Positions 46,533 to 59,853 of a stretch of 64,000 nucleotides of DNA are shown here, piece after piece. Source of the DNA: Anthopleura xanthogrammica. Its lineage: Eukaryota; Cnidaria; Anthozoa; Actiniaria; Actiniidae. The stretch spans positions 4,417,835 to 4,481,834 of the forward strand of contig OZ025211.1 of assembly GCA_964019055.1 (NCBI GenBank), in the 5' to 3' direction. The notes beneath the pieces are model-generated. The model saw only the letters and a list, made by a program, of their open reading frames with translations, did not search any database and was not told where the DNA came from. The translations under genes were made by a program, and so were the position numbers. How positions within the stretch are numbered: the stretch's first letter is position 1; every line of letters starts with the position of its first letter.

Positions 46533-47262
46533 GTGAAGCTTTGCACGGTCGTACTAACAGCAGGGCTTCCTTCGATTTCATCACCGCTCGCACGAACTAC
46601 TGACTCTCTCTCTCTCAGAGCACCTTTGGTCTCAGTTTTCTAAGTTTCTTCAAGAGATATTCCTTTTAAAAGACGATGGCATCTTCAAGACATTACTAGT
46701 GTACCAAGGTATTTAATCTAGCTTTTAACAATCTAGAAACTCATTCCCATAGAACAGAAAGTCAAATCTATTGAAATTTCATAGAAGATTATCAGCTTGA
46801 TGTGTTTTTAATCATTCCCTTAATTCTTAATGTAAGATTGAATACGAAAATGAACTCTTTTCGGCCTGAAAATTCCAAAATCTCGTAAGTTTTCAGTTTA
46901 GATAGATAGATTTTATTAAACATACTATATTCTTTAATATCAATTAAGGTTCTTGGGCCTCAAAGAGCGGACTAAGAAATTGGAGTTCTGGGCAAAGAAT
47001 TTTCTTCTCAATACATTATACAGTGAAAAAGATTTTTTTCCTAAATGTATAGAAATGAAAACCAAAAAATTGGAGTTGTGTACGAACTGAGTATCTTCTT
47101 CTCAATATATTATACAGTGAAAAAAGAAACTACTTTATTCCCAAATGTATAGAAATGAAAACCAAGACATTGGAGTCCTGTACGAAGTATTTTCTTCTAA
47201 GTATAACATATGCAGTGAAAAAAAACACAGGCTTTATTCTCAAATGTATATAAATGAAAGAT
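46533..47262 (+). repeat. ~560-bp dispersed repeat, copy 2, with expanded tail
   Basis: Matches 43217-43780 with small indels. Its tail is extended into about four ~80-bp units, each with TTGGAGTTGTGTACGAA-like, TTCTTCTCAATA, CAGTGAAAAA and AAATGTATAGAAATGAAA motifs (46978-47262). Copy 1 has fewer than two such units. Confidence 0.85.
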
Positions 47263-49802
47263 AAGCTTTTTGAAATTAGTTAGTGGATTAAATTTTCGCA
47301 TCGAAAAAAAATCTTTTTCACAGGTGTTAAATTCGTTGATCGAGCTCAAAACTGGCCACCAAAATAACAAAATTTTCATGACTGTTTGGTGTTTGGTAGA
47401 CTGTAATTCGCCACCCTTGTCTTACAGAACCACCTTATTGGCAAAGCTTTAATTCGAATTGTTGACAATAACGGGGAAAAGGAATTCACTCAAAACAAAT
47501 GAAAAAGCGAGTAATTTGAAAATGTTTTTAGTGATCTTTCCACACCTGCCCTCATGTCTTGGAATTACAATTGCATGACTACGATTGTTTCCGGCGTTTC
47601 TGTACTAAGTTCTCGCTTATACCTAGTAATACTTGAAATGGCTAGACTAGTTTATTGAGACGGATATTTACTCAAATGTTTTAATCTTCGGTTTTTATCA
47701 CATCTATTATGCTTGTCGAACGGTTGAAGTTTGAAAAGTATTCAAATCGATTGTCATTGTTAAGAGTGCTTTAGGCAAGGCTGTACATAATGAGTTCGAA
47801 AGAAAGAAAGAAAGCCTCTTGGTCAAGCCATGCTCCACGCGAATTCCGAATTCAATGACCAAACTCGCCTACTGTACGACACTCGACCGTACTTGTTGGC
47901 TGTAGTTTAGCTTCAGGCTTGAATAGAATACACACTCAATTATACTTACATTTGTGATCTTGAGTAGAGAATATATAGACATTTTTGTCACGTTTTCAAA
48001 AATAGAATAAAAAAGGAATACAGAAAGGCATTGTAGAAAAAAGGCGAATGAGACTGCCGTTCAAGCAGCCTAGGAACGACACACGAAACATTTTCAAAAT
48101 TCAGATATGCCATTAGAAATTACTACTTTACATTGATTGATTTTCAATCAATGTAAAGCGTTCAACGGATATTCCAATGACAAGAAAAAATGTTAAGACA
48201 TTTCTACCATAAAGGAAGCAAACTTATGACTTATACCATTCGCCGAAGCGGCTTTTCGAGAAAGTGAGTGGAAAAGAAAGAAATTATGGTTTTTATGGAA
48301 ACCAAAATTATCAAAAGATTTGAAACTGAAAACGGAAATGCATATGATTTTCCCAGAAAAAAAAGCGTAAAGAAAGAAAGAAATGGCTTTTTGTAGATTT
48401 CGAAATTGAATGCAAAAATAGTCTGAATATTGAATTGCTAAAGTAAAACCTATTTAATATTACTCTAAGGTGGTAATTTTTTTTTCATCAAAACAACACA
48501 AAACCATTACAGATACCCAAGCATTTGTTAATTGCATTTGTACACCTCGTTTTAAATTTGGCACGGCACATCAGTAAAAAAAAGCCACTGAAAAATAGAA
48601 GAAAATTTGTTGTCCTCAGTTTTCAATTTAGGGGAAACCCCGACTACATTAAAAAAGAATCTTACCCCATTAAATTCTTGACTCTGATCATGACAAATTA
48701 GAGAATACCTGCATTATTTTTTTAAATATTTGAGTTTGGTGTGAATACTGCGGTGTTAATATCGCAAAGATGAATTGACGAGCCGATGTTCCTCATCACT
48801 GTCACTTCGTAATTAAGCTTTCCACACTTTATTTAAAATGGGCTCCCGTGTTGGTTTTGCTGATTTATTTTATTTAGATTAACTTCTCGAAGATTAATGC
48901 TTTTTTCCCTCTTGTTAGCTCGATTAAGATTTGGTAAAAAAGGACTGAGCTAGTCATTTCAAAGATAGTTTATTTTTTGGATTTCGAGCGGTCGAAGTAT
49001 ATTTGTTGGTTTGGATCAGTTACTCTTTTATCAATAGAGGCTCAGTAAGGCTCTATATTTATGACTGTCACTGATTTAGCTATTAGTATGATGGATAAGA
49101 GCAAAATATATAAAAATGTAATAGGGGCCAAAAATATGTACATCTTTGATTGAAGCCCTCGAGTCGTACTCAATTTTCAATTGCAATGAAAGTGAGAAAA
49201 GAAGAAGAGAGGAAAGGAGTGCAACGTAACACTTGGCTTAAGGTAAAAATCAACATTGCGTGTAGAGCATCGCTGCCAGTCGCGAAACTAATAGAACTGA
49301 ACCAATACTCATAAATATAGAATCGAATTGATCTAGAATATTTACAAATTTGAAGAATTTTTAAGGTCTAGAGAAGCAAATAATGTGCTTCAAAGTACAA
49401 ATCACAGTTGACGAAATTTCAGGCTCGGAACAAAAGGTATTTTATATTGTTTGAATTTTGGGGAAGATGTTGGCTAAAAATTACATATATTGGCTACTAG
49501 AAGTACTAACTGAGATAAAATATTCATGGCTTCTATTTTCAAGAGAAGCTTTCAAAGTATTTACGATGATAGTAAAGTGCAGGTCTTTGATTTTTTTTTA
49601 TGGGCAACTTATCCAAAAAAGTTTATTTTTCTCCGCTTCAAAGTCAGTGTTCAACTGTATAAGTATATTTTAAGCAACTAGTCTGGCACGGTCTTGGGGT
49701 GGTAAGGATACTGAAATCAATACCATTTGATCAACTAGAGTTTTTATTTGAATGGTTTAATGGGTAAAGTGCATTGATGAAGAACTCACACCAAGAAATC
49801 AT
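47263..49802. other. Gene-free stretch
   Basis: AT-rich. There is a short palindrome CATTGATTGATTTTCAATCAATG near 48131, and nothing else that I can support. No exon or repeat family was recognised. Confidence 0.5.
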
Positions 49803-50063
49803 GGGTGGCGGCTTTAATTTAGCGATAGTACGCTTATGCACCTTTGGGGTCTCTGGTTCGATTCCTGGGTATTAAATGTGATTAGAGTAGTGTACCGAGT
49901 CTCCCTCTTGATTCAAGGACTTTTCCGGGTTCTTCTGCTTTTCTTCCCTCCGTAAAACCTAACAAGCTAAATTCTACTGAAATGTAAGTTTGTAGTCTGT
50001 GGTTTGCTGATTGACTTTCATCAGCCCACAGGTTGTTTCAGCTGGTTAAGGCTGGTTTCAAAT
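49803..50063 (+). mobile_element. tRNA-derived SINE
   Basis: The diverged head GGGTGGCGGCTTTAATTTAG is followed by an intact B-box (TGGTTCGATTCCTGGG). The body CTCCCTCTTGATTCAAGGAC and one tail unit with CATCAGCCCACAGGTTGTTT follow. Same family as 5144-5620. Confidence 0.8.
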
Positions 50064-50737
50064 CATGACCACTTTCTGCCGTGTCATAAAAGACAATTTG
50101 TATACACCCACTTCGTATATCTATAAGAAAAGAGTAAATTTGGCTTCAATTGTATACTGAAGTTTCGGCTGCTTCTTCTTTCACCGAATTTACCGCAACG
50201 ACTCGAGCTGAAGTTCACGTCAACACGGCATCCACTTTCCTCAGCCCACATGCCCGGCCTTAGTACGTAAACATACCGGCATATGTACTTAGAAAAGAGA
50301 ATTAAGGGCTGTTATATATTCACGCTGAAGGAACGAGGTCTGGATATCACGAAATAGCGACAACTTAGTTCAAGAGTTGATTGATTTGTGCGATCCTAAT
50401 TTCATTTCAACTCACGTCACAGTTTCAGGTCGATATTTTTTCTTGTCATCTGTAATCAATTCTACACAACATAATAAATAATGAAATACAAATCTAGATG
50501 TATAATATTACAATTTTCCTCTCATGCTGAGGTGATCCAGTAGCAAGCTATGTTGGATACTAACTGAAGAATATTCGGATTGTTATTCTCAGTTATGAAA
50601 AACATAAATGATCGCAACATGAAGAGGAGTTTCGCATACTTTTGACAGTTTTTTTCGTAAAAATTTAGAGATAGCTAGCGGTACAGGTGTGTGTGCTTCT
50701 TTTAAACTACGTGTTATTCAATTCCACCAAAAATTTC

Positions 50738-50912
50738 TCTGGCATCTCCCTTGATTCGAGGAGTTTTCTCCGTTCTCTTGCTTTCCTTCATCCACAAAAC
50801 CTAACAAGCTAAGTTCCAATTCAATCTGCGAGTTTAACGTTAGCCATTCCCTGACTTTCACTATCAACCCTGAGATTAATTGTTTCAGGGTATCGATCAG
50901 ATTTGAAGATTA
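50738..50912 (+). mobile_element. 5'-truncated tRNA-derived SINE
   Basis: Starts at TCTCCCTTGATTCGAGGAG, lacks the tRNA-like head and ends GGGTATCGATCAGATTTGAAG, the family 3' end. Confidence 0.8.
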
Positions 50913-51801
50913 TTTTTCTTTTTGAAATTTAGGGGAAAAGGTTTTCCGTAAGGGAATAAAAATAAGTTCTATTTAGAATACATAACGAAAATATACCTTT
51001 AAGTGTGTATATTCTATTAAGAAATTGAAATATTGAAGTAGAAATGTCAACAATGTTAAGGGTACCGAAATCAGTCTTTCGCCTCTGAAACTTTATCTAC
51101 AATGATCAATTATTAACGTGTTATCGTTAGCACTGAGCCGAAGGACGCGTACTGGAATCAAATACTGAATAAACCCTTTCAAATCTACTCAATAACACTG
51201 TACTATTCTCCTTGTTAGTCTCATTGTGTAAGTTCATAAAAGACATGCAGTTCTTCTAGCCTTTGATGTGGAAGGTACTCGTTGACGTGCGTTGTTCCCC
51301 TTCTTGGTCATACTTTGTTATTTGATTTACTTTCAATACGTAGTACGTGGGAAGGGTACCTCCCCCGCCATTAGAGAGAATATAGTGGGAAAATTTCATT
51401 CAAAAACCATATGTTCGAGTCAAATCCATCAAAACCAGGTTTTTTTCTTTAATACTTCGAGATCTTGAAATTAGGATACTGGCAAGTTGGTCTGGGATTT
51501 TGAGGTTTGGATATCTAAGCTTTCCTTTCCTTTTCTTTTTCACTTTTTACTTTACTTTTTGCCACCTTTTTGAGTCATTTCTATTTGTTCAAAATCTTAA
51601 ATATTTGAACACTAAGTATAGAACAATCATACAATCATACAAAGTTGCGAACTCATAGGAAAATCAACTGATAAGAAACTTTTTTTATTATTAGCAATTG
51701 TTAAGGGGAAGGTCTACCGATCCCTAGGGTCAACTAGAATGAAGGAAAATTCTTTTCTTATAATGCTTCGAGTCCAATTCCTTGTAATGAGGAACAACTT
51801 C

Positions 51802-51845
<44 letters not shown>

Positions 51846-52206
51846 GAGACTCTAAAGTTCAACTGCTCATGAGTCTTAAGTACAAGAATGTGTAAAATGA
51901 GATTTTTCTATGTGGCATTTTAAAAGCAGGGTCAGTTTTAATATGGATTATCAATGGGATAAAAATTGAAGAAAAAAGGAAGATAATGGAGATTTCCCAA
52001 TGTTGAACAACATCAATTTGTTTTCCTACTTGTCGCTCTTATCGTTTTTTTTTTTTTTGCCTTGTTTTTTCCACGAATCTTCTGCTATTTTCTATCACTT
52101 TTGGCCAGCTGTTGGCTGCTTTTTAATTTTTCTTTTTTGTTTTTCTGGTTTTATCGTGACAAGTATAAGTAAGATTTGCTTCTAGTCTGGGAACTACATA
52201 ACATAC
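50913..52206. other. Gene-free stretch with (AT)n array
   Basis: Contains a perfect (AT)n run at 51804-51842. I see nothing else of note. Confidence 0.6.
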
Positions 52207-52630
52207 GTGTTCGACTATTTTGCGGTTTGCGGGTTGCGGGCCAAAATTTGCGGGTTGCGAGCCAAACTTTTCGGCCTTCACAATATTAGTAAAAGCTAAT
52301 ATTAAGTTATATACTCAAAGTAACACGACAAGCGTCCACAGTGGTTTCATAAATGCGAGTATCGAATCCCAAATCAACGAAGTCAAGGATTTTCTGGGTT
52401 AATTCAGCTTATAACTGGGGTTACAACAGATATCGAGTGTAATCTGCTGAAGTGACTTTATAAGTTGACCGAAAGCGAGTTGCTACTGTTGCTAGTGGTC
52501 TTGCGAATATTTTCAACCAGTCAGTTCGAGTTCGACTATTGTGCGGGCTGTGGGTTGCGGGCCAAAATTTTCGGGCAAAAATATTAGTAAACGTTAAGCT
52601 AATATTATGTTACTCAGAGTTACTCAGCTG
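52207..52630 (+). repeat. Direct duplication upstream of MFSD6-like gene
   Basis: TTCGACTATTTTGCGG..GGTTGCGGGCCAAAATTT and TTCGACTATTGTGCGGGC..GGTTGCGGGCCAAAATTT (52209 and 52531) are each followed by AATATTAGTAAA and AGCTAATATTA. Each unit is about 110 bp, with 320 bp between starts. Confidence 0.75.
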
Positions 52631-52909
52631 GTAGTGTCGGCCTTGTTCTATAGCTCACTGAATGGGAGTGTCATGTTCATTACTTATATTCTTTTATATT
52701 AAATAATAAAATTCTAAATTCCAATTGGAATTCACTGTAAGAAGAGCCACTCCGTTGAACCATTGTTAATTCCCATTTTTATTTATTCTATTTTTATAGT
52801 ATCTTATTCTGTCTCGTTCTTGTTTCAGCCCGGAATACTAGTGATCGTGTGACTCTACCATTGACCACCACATTCATATATTCTGTTTCCTGTACGCCAT
52901 AGAGCAGTC

Positions 52910-55157
52910 ATGGAGAAAAACGAGGAACCAATGAAAGACGCCATTAAAAGTGTCGTGGATCAAGTCAAACAAACCAAAGACACAGTACAGAACTCTTTTG
53001 AGAAACATCCTCTTGTTGTACTAAAGCTATTCTACTTCTTTGCATTATCTTCCTTCAGTCTCAAAGTGGTTTATATGCCTCTTTATTTCAAGCAAGTCGG
53101 CCTTCCTGCATTATACGCGGGAATACTTGCTGGGTTACCGCCATTTATTCGTGGCTTCGGCGCCTTGTTGCTGGGAATGATTGCTGATAAACTCAGGAAG
53201 AGAAGAATTCTGTTTCTTATTAGTTTGGTAGCAAACGCAACAATCCCTCTTCTGTGCCTGATTCCACGAGTTGAGTATCCTGTATGTGATGTTGGTATCA
53301 CCGAAGAGCCTGTGACGGATCCCCTTGGCATGCCCTTAGGAGTGGCGATCCCTGATGGCCCTCCCAAATCAGCAAGTGCACAAGTGCTATACCGAGTAAC
53401 AAACATATCTCGTCCTGCCCCAAACGTCCAAATTGAATACTACTCGAAAATTGACAATGTAACTTATAACCGATGGTCTGAGCCCAGAACCCCTGTTCTT
53501 CTTCATCATCTCGTACGACGTTCCACCGCGAGGAATTTGATTTTAGATGGGAAATCAGAAAAGCTAGGGATCTTTGAACTTTATAGCAGGACCTACGGTC
53601 GGCGGTCGGATATCTTGGGTAAGAAAACTTCAGTGGTATCTCAGAAAAGCAACATCAGCAACAAAATAAGTGGCAAAGGATCGCAAACCAACCATCCCCA
53701 CAAGAAGACTCCCCAAGAAAGCCAAGATATGTTATTCACCATATTTATGACATTACTCGTTCTCCTCATCATTGGAGAGTTCCTGGGAGGACCTCTAAGA
53801 AGTTTGGCGGATTTGTCTGTACTGGAAGCCATGGATGGTGACAAAGCTAACTATGGAGATGTTGCTCTATGGATGCAAGTTGGGAAGATATTTCTCGCGC
53901 CCATGATATTGGTTTTGATCCGCACTTACTCATTACATGTCTGCGACAAACTCAAAGATAACTACGAATATTCTTTGTATCCTTTGTCTGCTTTCATCGC
54001 ATTCTCTTTTGTCTTTGCGCAGTCGATAAGGTTTAAAAGAGACGAAGAAGACCCAAAGGAAAGAATGAAAAATGCAGAATCTGAAGTTACCCTATTTGAT
54101 GTGCTCTTTACGTTCAAGACATTCACAATACTAGTGTTGTCTTTCTTCGCCGGTGGCCTCAGCGCTGTTCACTATACTTTCATCTTCTGGTACCTGACAG
54201 ACCTAAGTCCCAAAGATTCAGGCACTGTCATTGCCGTGGTGATCGTGCTCAGAGATATAGTGTCTTCTATAGCCTACAAGTTTTCAGGCAAGACTTTGGG
54301 CCTGTTAGGTCCCACCAATACCCTCCATTTGGCCCTACTGTTGTATATAATCAGCTTCTTGTCGTATGCAGTGATGGAGAACCCGTGGTTTGCGATTATA
54401 CCCGAGGTCATACAGTACATCGTCTTTCCACTGGCCTATTCAAGTTTTGTGGTGTATCTGGGACAGAATACTCCCGACCATCTGAACGCTACAGTACAAG
54501 GTATATAAAATATTGTCTTTTGGTTACTGATGATTCTAATATTAGTCTGCGCGCATGCTGCTTTTAAAGTCTACGCAGCGGTTCAAGGGGGAGGGGAGGG
54601 GGGGATGGAGAAATGGAAGTGCATGACGGGGAAGGAGCGCATGGTTCACCCCCTCTCCTTGAGTGGCCAGGAAAGGTCTGTATATTTTATGAGCTGCACT
54701 AATCATAGCTTGCTTATGCATATGGCTGCGAAAGAAAGAAGTTCCATTTGCACTTCCGACATATAGAAAACACACCCCCTTCTTCTCTTCTCCCCCTGAC
54801 CTTATGGCTTGTTGGCTTTCTAAGATGAGCGCGTACAGAGCGCAATTAAAAATTTCTTTTTTCATATATTTTTATTTACTTAAAGTGTCTCTTTTTCCAG
54901 GTGTCTATCAGTGTCTGTACTATGGAGTAGGCTTTGGCTGTGGCCCAATTCTGGCAGGAATTCTCTTCGATAACGTAGGCGGGGCAAATACTTTCCTAGT
55001 ATTCTCGGGAATAAGTTTTCTCCTATTGATATTCTCTTTGATACGTCATTCTATTGCGCGCCATTTTGATCAAATGGATGCTGAGAACTATGAAAAGGTG
55101 CCTTATGAAGAAGACGAGGATGAAGAGGAGATAGTAAAGAATGAATCCGATTATTAG
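52910..55157 (+). CDS. MFSD6-like major facilitator superfamily transporter (2 coding exons, 615 aa)
   Basis: Multi-pass membrane protein of the MFSD6/MFSD6L group, whose transported substrate is not settled. Exon 1 is 52910-54500 and exon 2 is 54901-55157; the junction CAAG|GTATAT..TTTCCAG|GTGTC restores Q-GVYQ. The product is 615 residues. The first helix is near residues 35-60 (VLKLFYFFALSSFSLKVVYM), followed by PLYFKQVGLPALYAGIL and the MFS loop motif GMIADKLRKRR. A long hydrophilic extracellular-type insert of about 150 residues separates the early helices from the rest, as in MFSD6. Late motifs: GGPLRSLADLSVL, FAGGLSAVHYTFIFWYLTDL, and in exon 2 YYGVGFGCGPILAGILFDNV. The C-terminal tail is acidic (EEDEDEEE). 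An acceptor (TTGTTTCAG) at 52828 suggests a non-coding 5' exon upstream. The gene is intact. Confidence 0.85.
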
Positions 55158-55185
55158 ATTTGTAACATATCAAAAAGATTTAGAC

Positions 55186-55432
55186 TTGGAGCAGTTCCTC
55201 TATTTCTCTTTGTCACTGTGCATTTTTGAGTGTTTGCTTTGGCCAAGCGAGGATTAGTGCCCAGTCATCTAATATCCCCAGGGGAAGGGGCTAGAGAGTA
55301 AGGGTGAAAGGAATATCGCTCCTCACCCTCACCCCTCGGGGGATTATGGCTCGGCCCTAATCTTCGCTCGGTTTAAGAAAATACCTAAAATGTCCTTCAA
55401 AGCGACCAGAAGAATAGAGGAACTGCTCTCCA
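55186..55432. mobile_element. Foldback MITE in 3' flank of MFSD6-like gene
   Basis: The inverted ends GGAGCAGTTCCTCTATTTCT and AGAATAGAGGAACTGCTCTCC lead into complementary arms (GCCAAGCGAGGATTAGTGCC against GGCCCTAATCTTCGCTCGG) that continue to a CCCCAGGGGAAGGGG / CCCCTCGGGGG centre. It starts 29 bp after the stop codon, so it is probably within the 3' UTR. Confidence 0.85.
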
Positions 55433-57965
55433 TGCAAGAGATATTGAATAGTAATATTAGGGGTCTTTCAAATTAGCAACATTGGGGAAAAAACCATATT
55501 TCATAATGACGTCATCAGCCAAAACAAAGGGCACAAAAATTATGAAAATATGACAAATTTTGATTATAATTTCAGTGTCATTTAAAGACGAAAAATATCG
55601 TGAATTATGATCGAAAATTAATTTATCTTTATCTTATCTGACGTCATCATGAAAGTTTTCAATTCATTCGAGGTTTGCACATTTTGATTTGGTTATGGGC
55701 AATAAATATATAATGTATATTGAACGACATAATAAGAATCAATTTGGGAAATTGAAAATAGATAGAAATATATGTAAATGTATATATATGAGGGTAGGAC
55801 ATTTGGGGTTCAAATATTCAGAATTTGATTAATGTTTGGTTATTTTATCGATCCCAAGATTTTAATTTTATGGAAAACTGACTTAGCCTTGATCCTAATG
55901 ACAGATTCAAATTATTTAGAAACGTAAATAATAGGCGAAAAAGTGGGAGACACACTCTCAGAAGGTTGGAATCAAAATTAATTATTTTTCGGGTTTGGGC
56001 ACGCACACAAAAACACAGGTAGACCATAAAAGGTTTTCTTAAAGAAGCGAAAGATAACTAAAGCTACCTGGCATCCTACTGACTTGTTTCTAATAGGGTT
56101 GTCCGAAACATAAATATTTTAAAACATTAATTAAGTCACAGATTTCATTGCTACTGGCAGCTGACAAAGCTATATTTAGCACTCTTGGTTAATATTGCTG
56201 TTTGTATTGATTTGCACATTTATATATATATATATAACATCTACATTTACACACTACATTTCCATGCACGTGCCCTTACGGCTTGCACCCACGTGCCCTT
56301 ACGGCTTGCACCCACTTTCATATGATTATTTAACCAACACAGCCCAGGACTTTGGGTTGTTTTGGCTTCTGCTTGTGAAAGAAATGAAGAAATGCTAACT
56401 CAAACCGTTGGAAATCTTAATGACGGAAGCCAAAAACTCACTGAATTATGAGAGGTTCCAGTCAAAAAAAAAAAAAGGAAAAAAAAAAAAAAAACATGGC
56501 TGCTGCGAGTGAAAGGATCGAGTAATAATGAGAATGCGTATAATATACCTCTTTATAGCTTCCTAATATTGCCCATTAAGACCACATGAGAAATGTTCTT
56601 TTATTAAAATATTTACGCATGAAAAATCAACTCCCAAGAGTGGCATCACATGGTCTCAGAGAAATGGGCACAACAATCAGCAAAGCTAAAGAGGTATATT
56701 AACTGAAAATATTTTTATTGCTTGGGACGTACTTCAAAAAAAATTTAATCAAGGGAAAATAGCTATAAATTATTTAATGCTTACGGATTATATTAGGGAT
56801 TATATTCAATGATATAATAAAAAAATATTTATTTTGCATGCACAACTGACAAAACATAAAACATGTCTTTGAAAAGTTAGTTGGAAAAAATCTCAAAACA
56901 GCCTTCAAGAAAATAATGAGAAACTGCATCAAGATTAATTTCAAAAACTATCTTTATAATTTTATATGAAACAGTTTCTTTGAACCTTAGTTTTACCACC
57001 CTCGGATTTTGGAAACGGTGATTTTTCTCTTTTGGGTTTCCTGTGTTTCTAGCCTGGTTCCCAGTCTTTGTTGCGATGGATAAAGAAACAAAATGGCGGG
57101 CTTTTATGAAATGTGGTTTCCTTTGGAAGTTTCTCTGGCTTTTCTATTCTATTCTATTGAATGGAATAGATTAAAAAGTGATTATTTTAGACAAGTGAAA
57201 GTTGCTGTTTGAAGAGAACTTAAATGTAGGTTTGTCAAGCTTTGGTCTCGTTCACAAAGTTCAGGAAAAGCTCAGCACTCAGTTCATTTGTCGAGTTTTG
57301 TCAGCAAAAGCAACAAGAACTCACTCCTGTCACTTCCATGTTAAGGTAAGCTCATAAAAAGCCTAAAAGGCTAGGTAGTGATTGCATATTTGATTCATTG
57401 TTTTCTTTTTATATCTTTCCTTGATTTAATCCAAGATGTAAAGGCGGCTTACAACTTGTAGCTTTTAAAACATGCTTCATGAACTGACATTTTCGCGGCA
57501 ACTTAGGAGAAGTCATGAAAAATTAGCGCTTTAGTTATTCATTTATATACTTTCGGATTGATGTATTGTTCTCAGAGATATTATTCTTATATTTTGGAGC
57601 TATCAGGCTAGTATCGGCTTCTAAATTTTCTGCATTGTTCCTGCTTAGTGTTGTGGTATCCCTGTGGTGAACAGTCATGCTTTGCGATCCGTGTCCATGG
57701 TTTATTTGATTACTTTACTGATTTTTTTGTCTGTTTCTTTTCAATTTTCAATTATAACAACTTTAATTTAAAATCTTGCACTAGAGAAATGCGTTGATAT
57801 GGCTAACAAGAAAGGAAAACAAGATTGAAGCAAGAAAGTAGACACTGGCGATCCGATGAGTACAAATAATTGTATTAACTCTTTTATACTCGTTATCATA
57901 TTCAGTTGGGTAACCTTGTAAGATTGCTTTACTTTTCTACCAAAAGATGTTTTAATGGATCAATG
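55433..57965. other. Gene-free stretch
   Basis: Contains a 23-bp tandem duplication (ACGTGCCCTTACGGCTTGCA, 56268-56313) and A-runs at 56466-56494. A donor-like CATGTTAAGGTAAGC near 57341 could end an untranslated first exon. No coding region is recognised. Confidence 0.45.
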
Positions 57966-58140
57966 TCTTTTAATGCGCATGCTCAAGCCTTTATTCGTAG
58001 TCATAAATCTTCTATTGCGCTGTGCATGCTCTAATCACTCCTTGGACTGAAATATGAGTTTTATGCACTGCGCATGCTCAAACCATTAGTTGTAGTTAAA
58101 TATAAGATTTATGCACTGTGCATGATCAAACCATTATTTG
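57966..58140 (+). repeat. ~58-bp tandem repeat, three units
   Basis: Each unit has a GCGCATGCTCAA-type core followed by ACCATTATTTG / TAGTTGTAGT and TAAGATTTATGCACTG. Units diverge by substitutions. Confidence 0.75.
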
Positions 58141-59853
58141 GAATATCGAATCCGAAATATACAACTTGAAGTCAGTAGTACGTACATTCAAGCGAGTTAT
58201 CCGTAAACTGTGTTTCTTCTACAAATATATGTATTCTATATTTCATATTTCTGACTTTGAGTCCTCCCAAACAATATTATTATTCGTTTACTTCTTCAAG
58301 TCATAACTAGAGCAAGAAATGACTCTTGATGTGCACTCCGGTATCCTGAACTTGAAGATGGTTTTGACCGGCCGTTTAGCCGATCTCAGGCTTCGCGGCT
58401 TTTCGCTTCCTCTTCAGCTCTATAGATTTGAGTATTTTGCGGTTTTTTCTTTCTTTCTGTTTTTCTTTTGGTTATTGACCTCATCATTCCACTTCCCCTT
58501 TTCCCTTCCTCGTCATCACATTTCAAGGCAAAACAGAAAAATCATGCATGCGTACTTTGAATACGCCGAGTTATCTTGTTCCTTTCGTTAATAAATTGAA
58601 TGTCACTGACAGACACTCCTGTAAGCAAAAATAAACGAAACAAACAGGAATCGTGAAACATTGTTTTGCTTGGGGAGGGGGATGTGGTTAGGGCTACCTG
58701 TGCTGAGAGGAGGGGAGAGAATGGGTCAATTACCCTCCCGTCATGTCCGTTTGTTGTCACTTCAAAATGTTTGCCGGTAAGCAGCTGATATTCATGTTGC
58801 CAATGCTGATATCCATGTTGCCTGAAAAGCCACTTTCTAGTTTTGTTATTTTGAAGACTCATTTTCTTAAACAAGCGTAGGAAAGAGCTTTGACAGTTTA
58901 TGAAATATGTTACTTGATTAATGAGAAAGGTAGAGGGCGTAGTGGGGTTAGATCGATATCACCGCATGGCAGGGAGTGATGATCACTGCACGTATCACGA
59001 TCTTACTGTTAACAGCAATTAAGATAAGTAACATCAATAATAGAATGAAACGTGTTTTGATACCTCGGAAGCTAATGAAGACAAAATTAGAAGTAGAAAT
59101 AGGAACTGAAATCGATATACAAACCAATATTCAGGGCGTTCGCTGGTGTTTATTGCACTATAGGCACCAAAAAATAGCAATACAATTTCAAACAAAATAT
59201 GCCCTATTTTTTTTTCTATTTTTTTTTTCTATTTCCAGTCGTCGAAAATATAGTCTGATACGAAAAAAGTTTCATGTAAAATTAATAGATCATGCTAGTT
59301 ATGGAGCATTGCGTGATCACGATATTAGCAGGTTCGAAATTCCCTTGGTTTTTTTTTTTTGTAAATTAGGAATACCAAAGAAATAAGTGACGGGTCATGA
59401 TATGAGCTGAAGGTTTGTAAGTGTATGCTATTTTTATATTCAGTCAGTTTATACAGTTTAGTCAGGTATCTTGGTGTATTTTGCTTCCAACCACTTATTT
59501 ATCCCGCATACCAAAATAGAATTGACTGCGTGTATAAAGAGAATAAATAATCTGAAGCACTGTGCTAAGCTATAGAATCTTGATCCAAGTAGGGCCCTGT
59601 ATTTTTATTTTAACTGGTAACTCACTCCGTCTGTAATAAGTGCCATTTTTTTGTGATATCAAGACAGGTTTTTCTAAACCCGCAATTTGCGCAAGTCATA
59701 AGAATTGTTTTTGAACACGGCAAAGCGCTACGAAAAGAGTAGGCACTTTAAGACTATAAAGCAAGGCGCTACTAGGGCTACATTGTTTGATTGAGACCAT
59801 AGGTACCAAAAGCGTTTTCCCCGCTAAAATCGAAACATTAAGATTTTCGCGGT
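58141..59853. other. Gene-free stretch
   Basis: Open frames at 58319-58591 and 58976-59386 show no domain, signal or splice context and are probably chance. No repeats are recognised. Confidence 0.45.

Noticed and set aside
58319..59386. Two open frames (58319-58591, 58976-59386)
   Set aside because: No domain, signal peptide or exon signals; they begin and end in AT-rich intergenic sequence.
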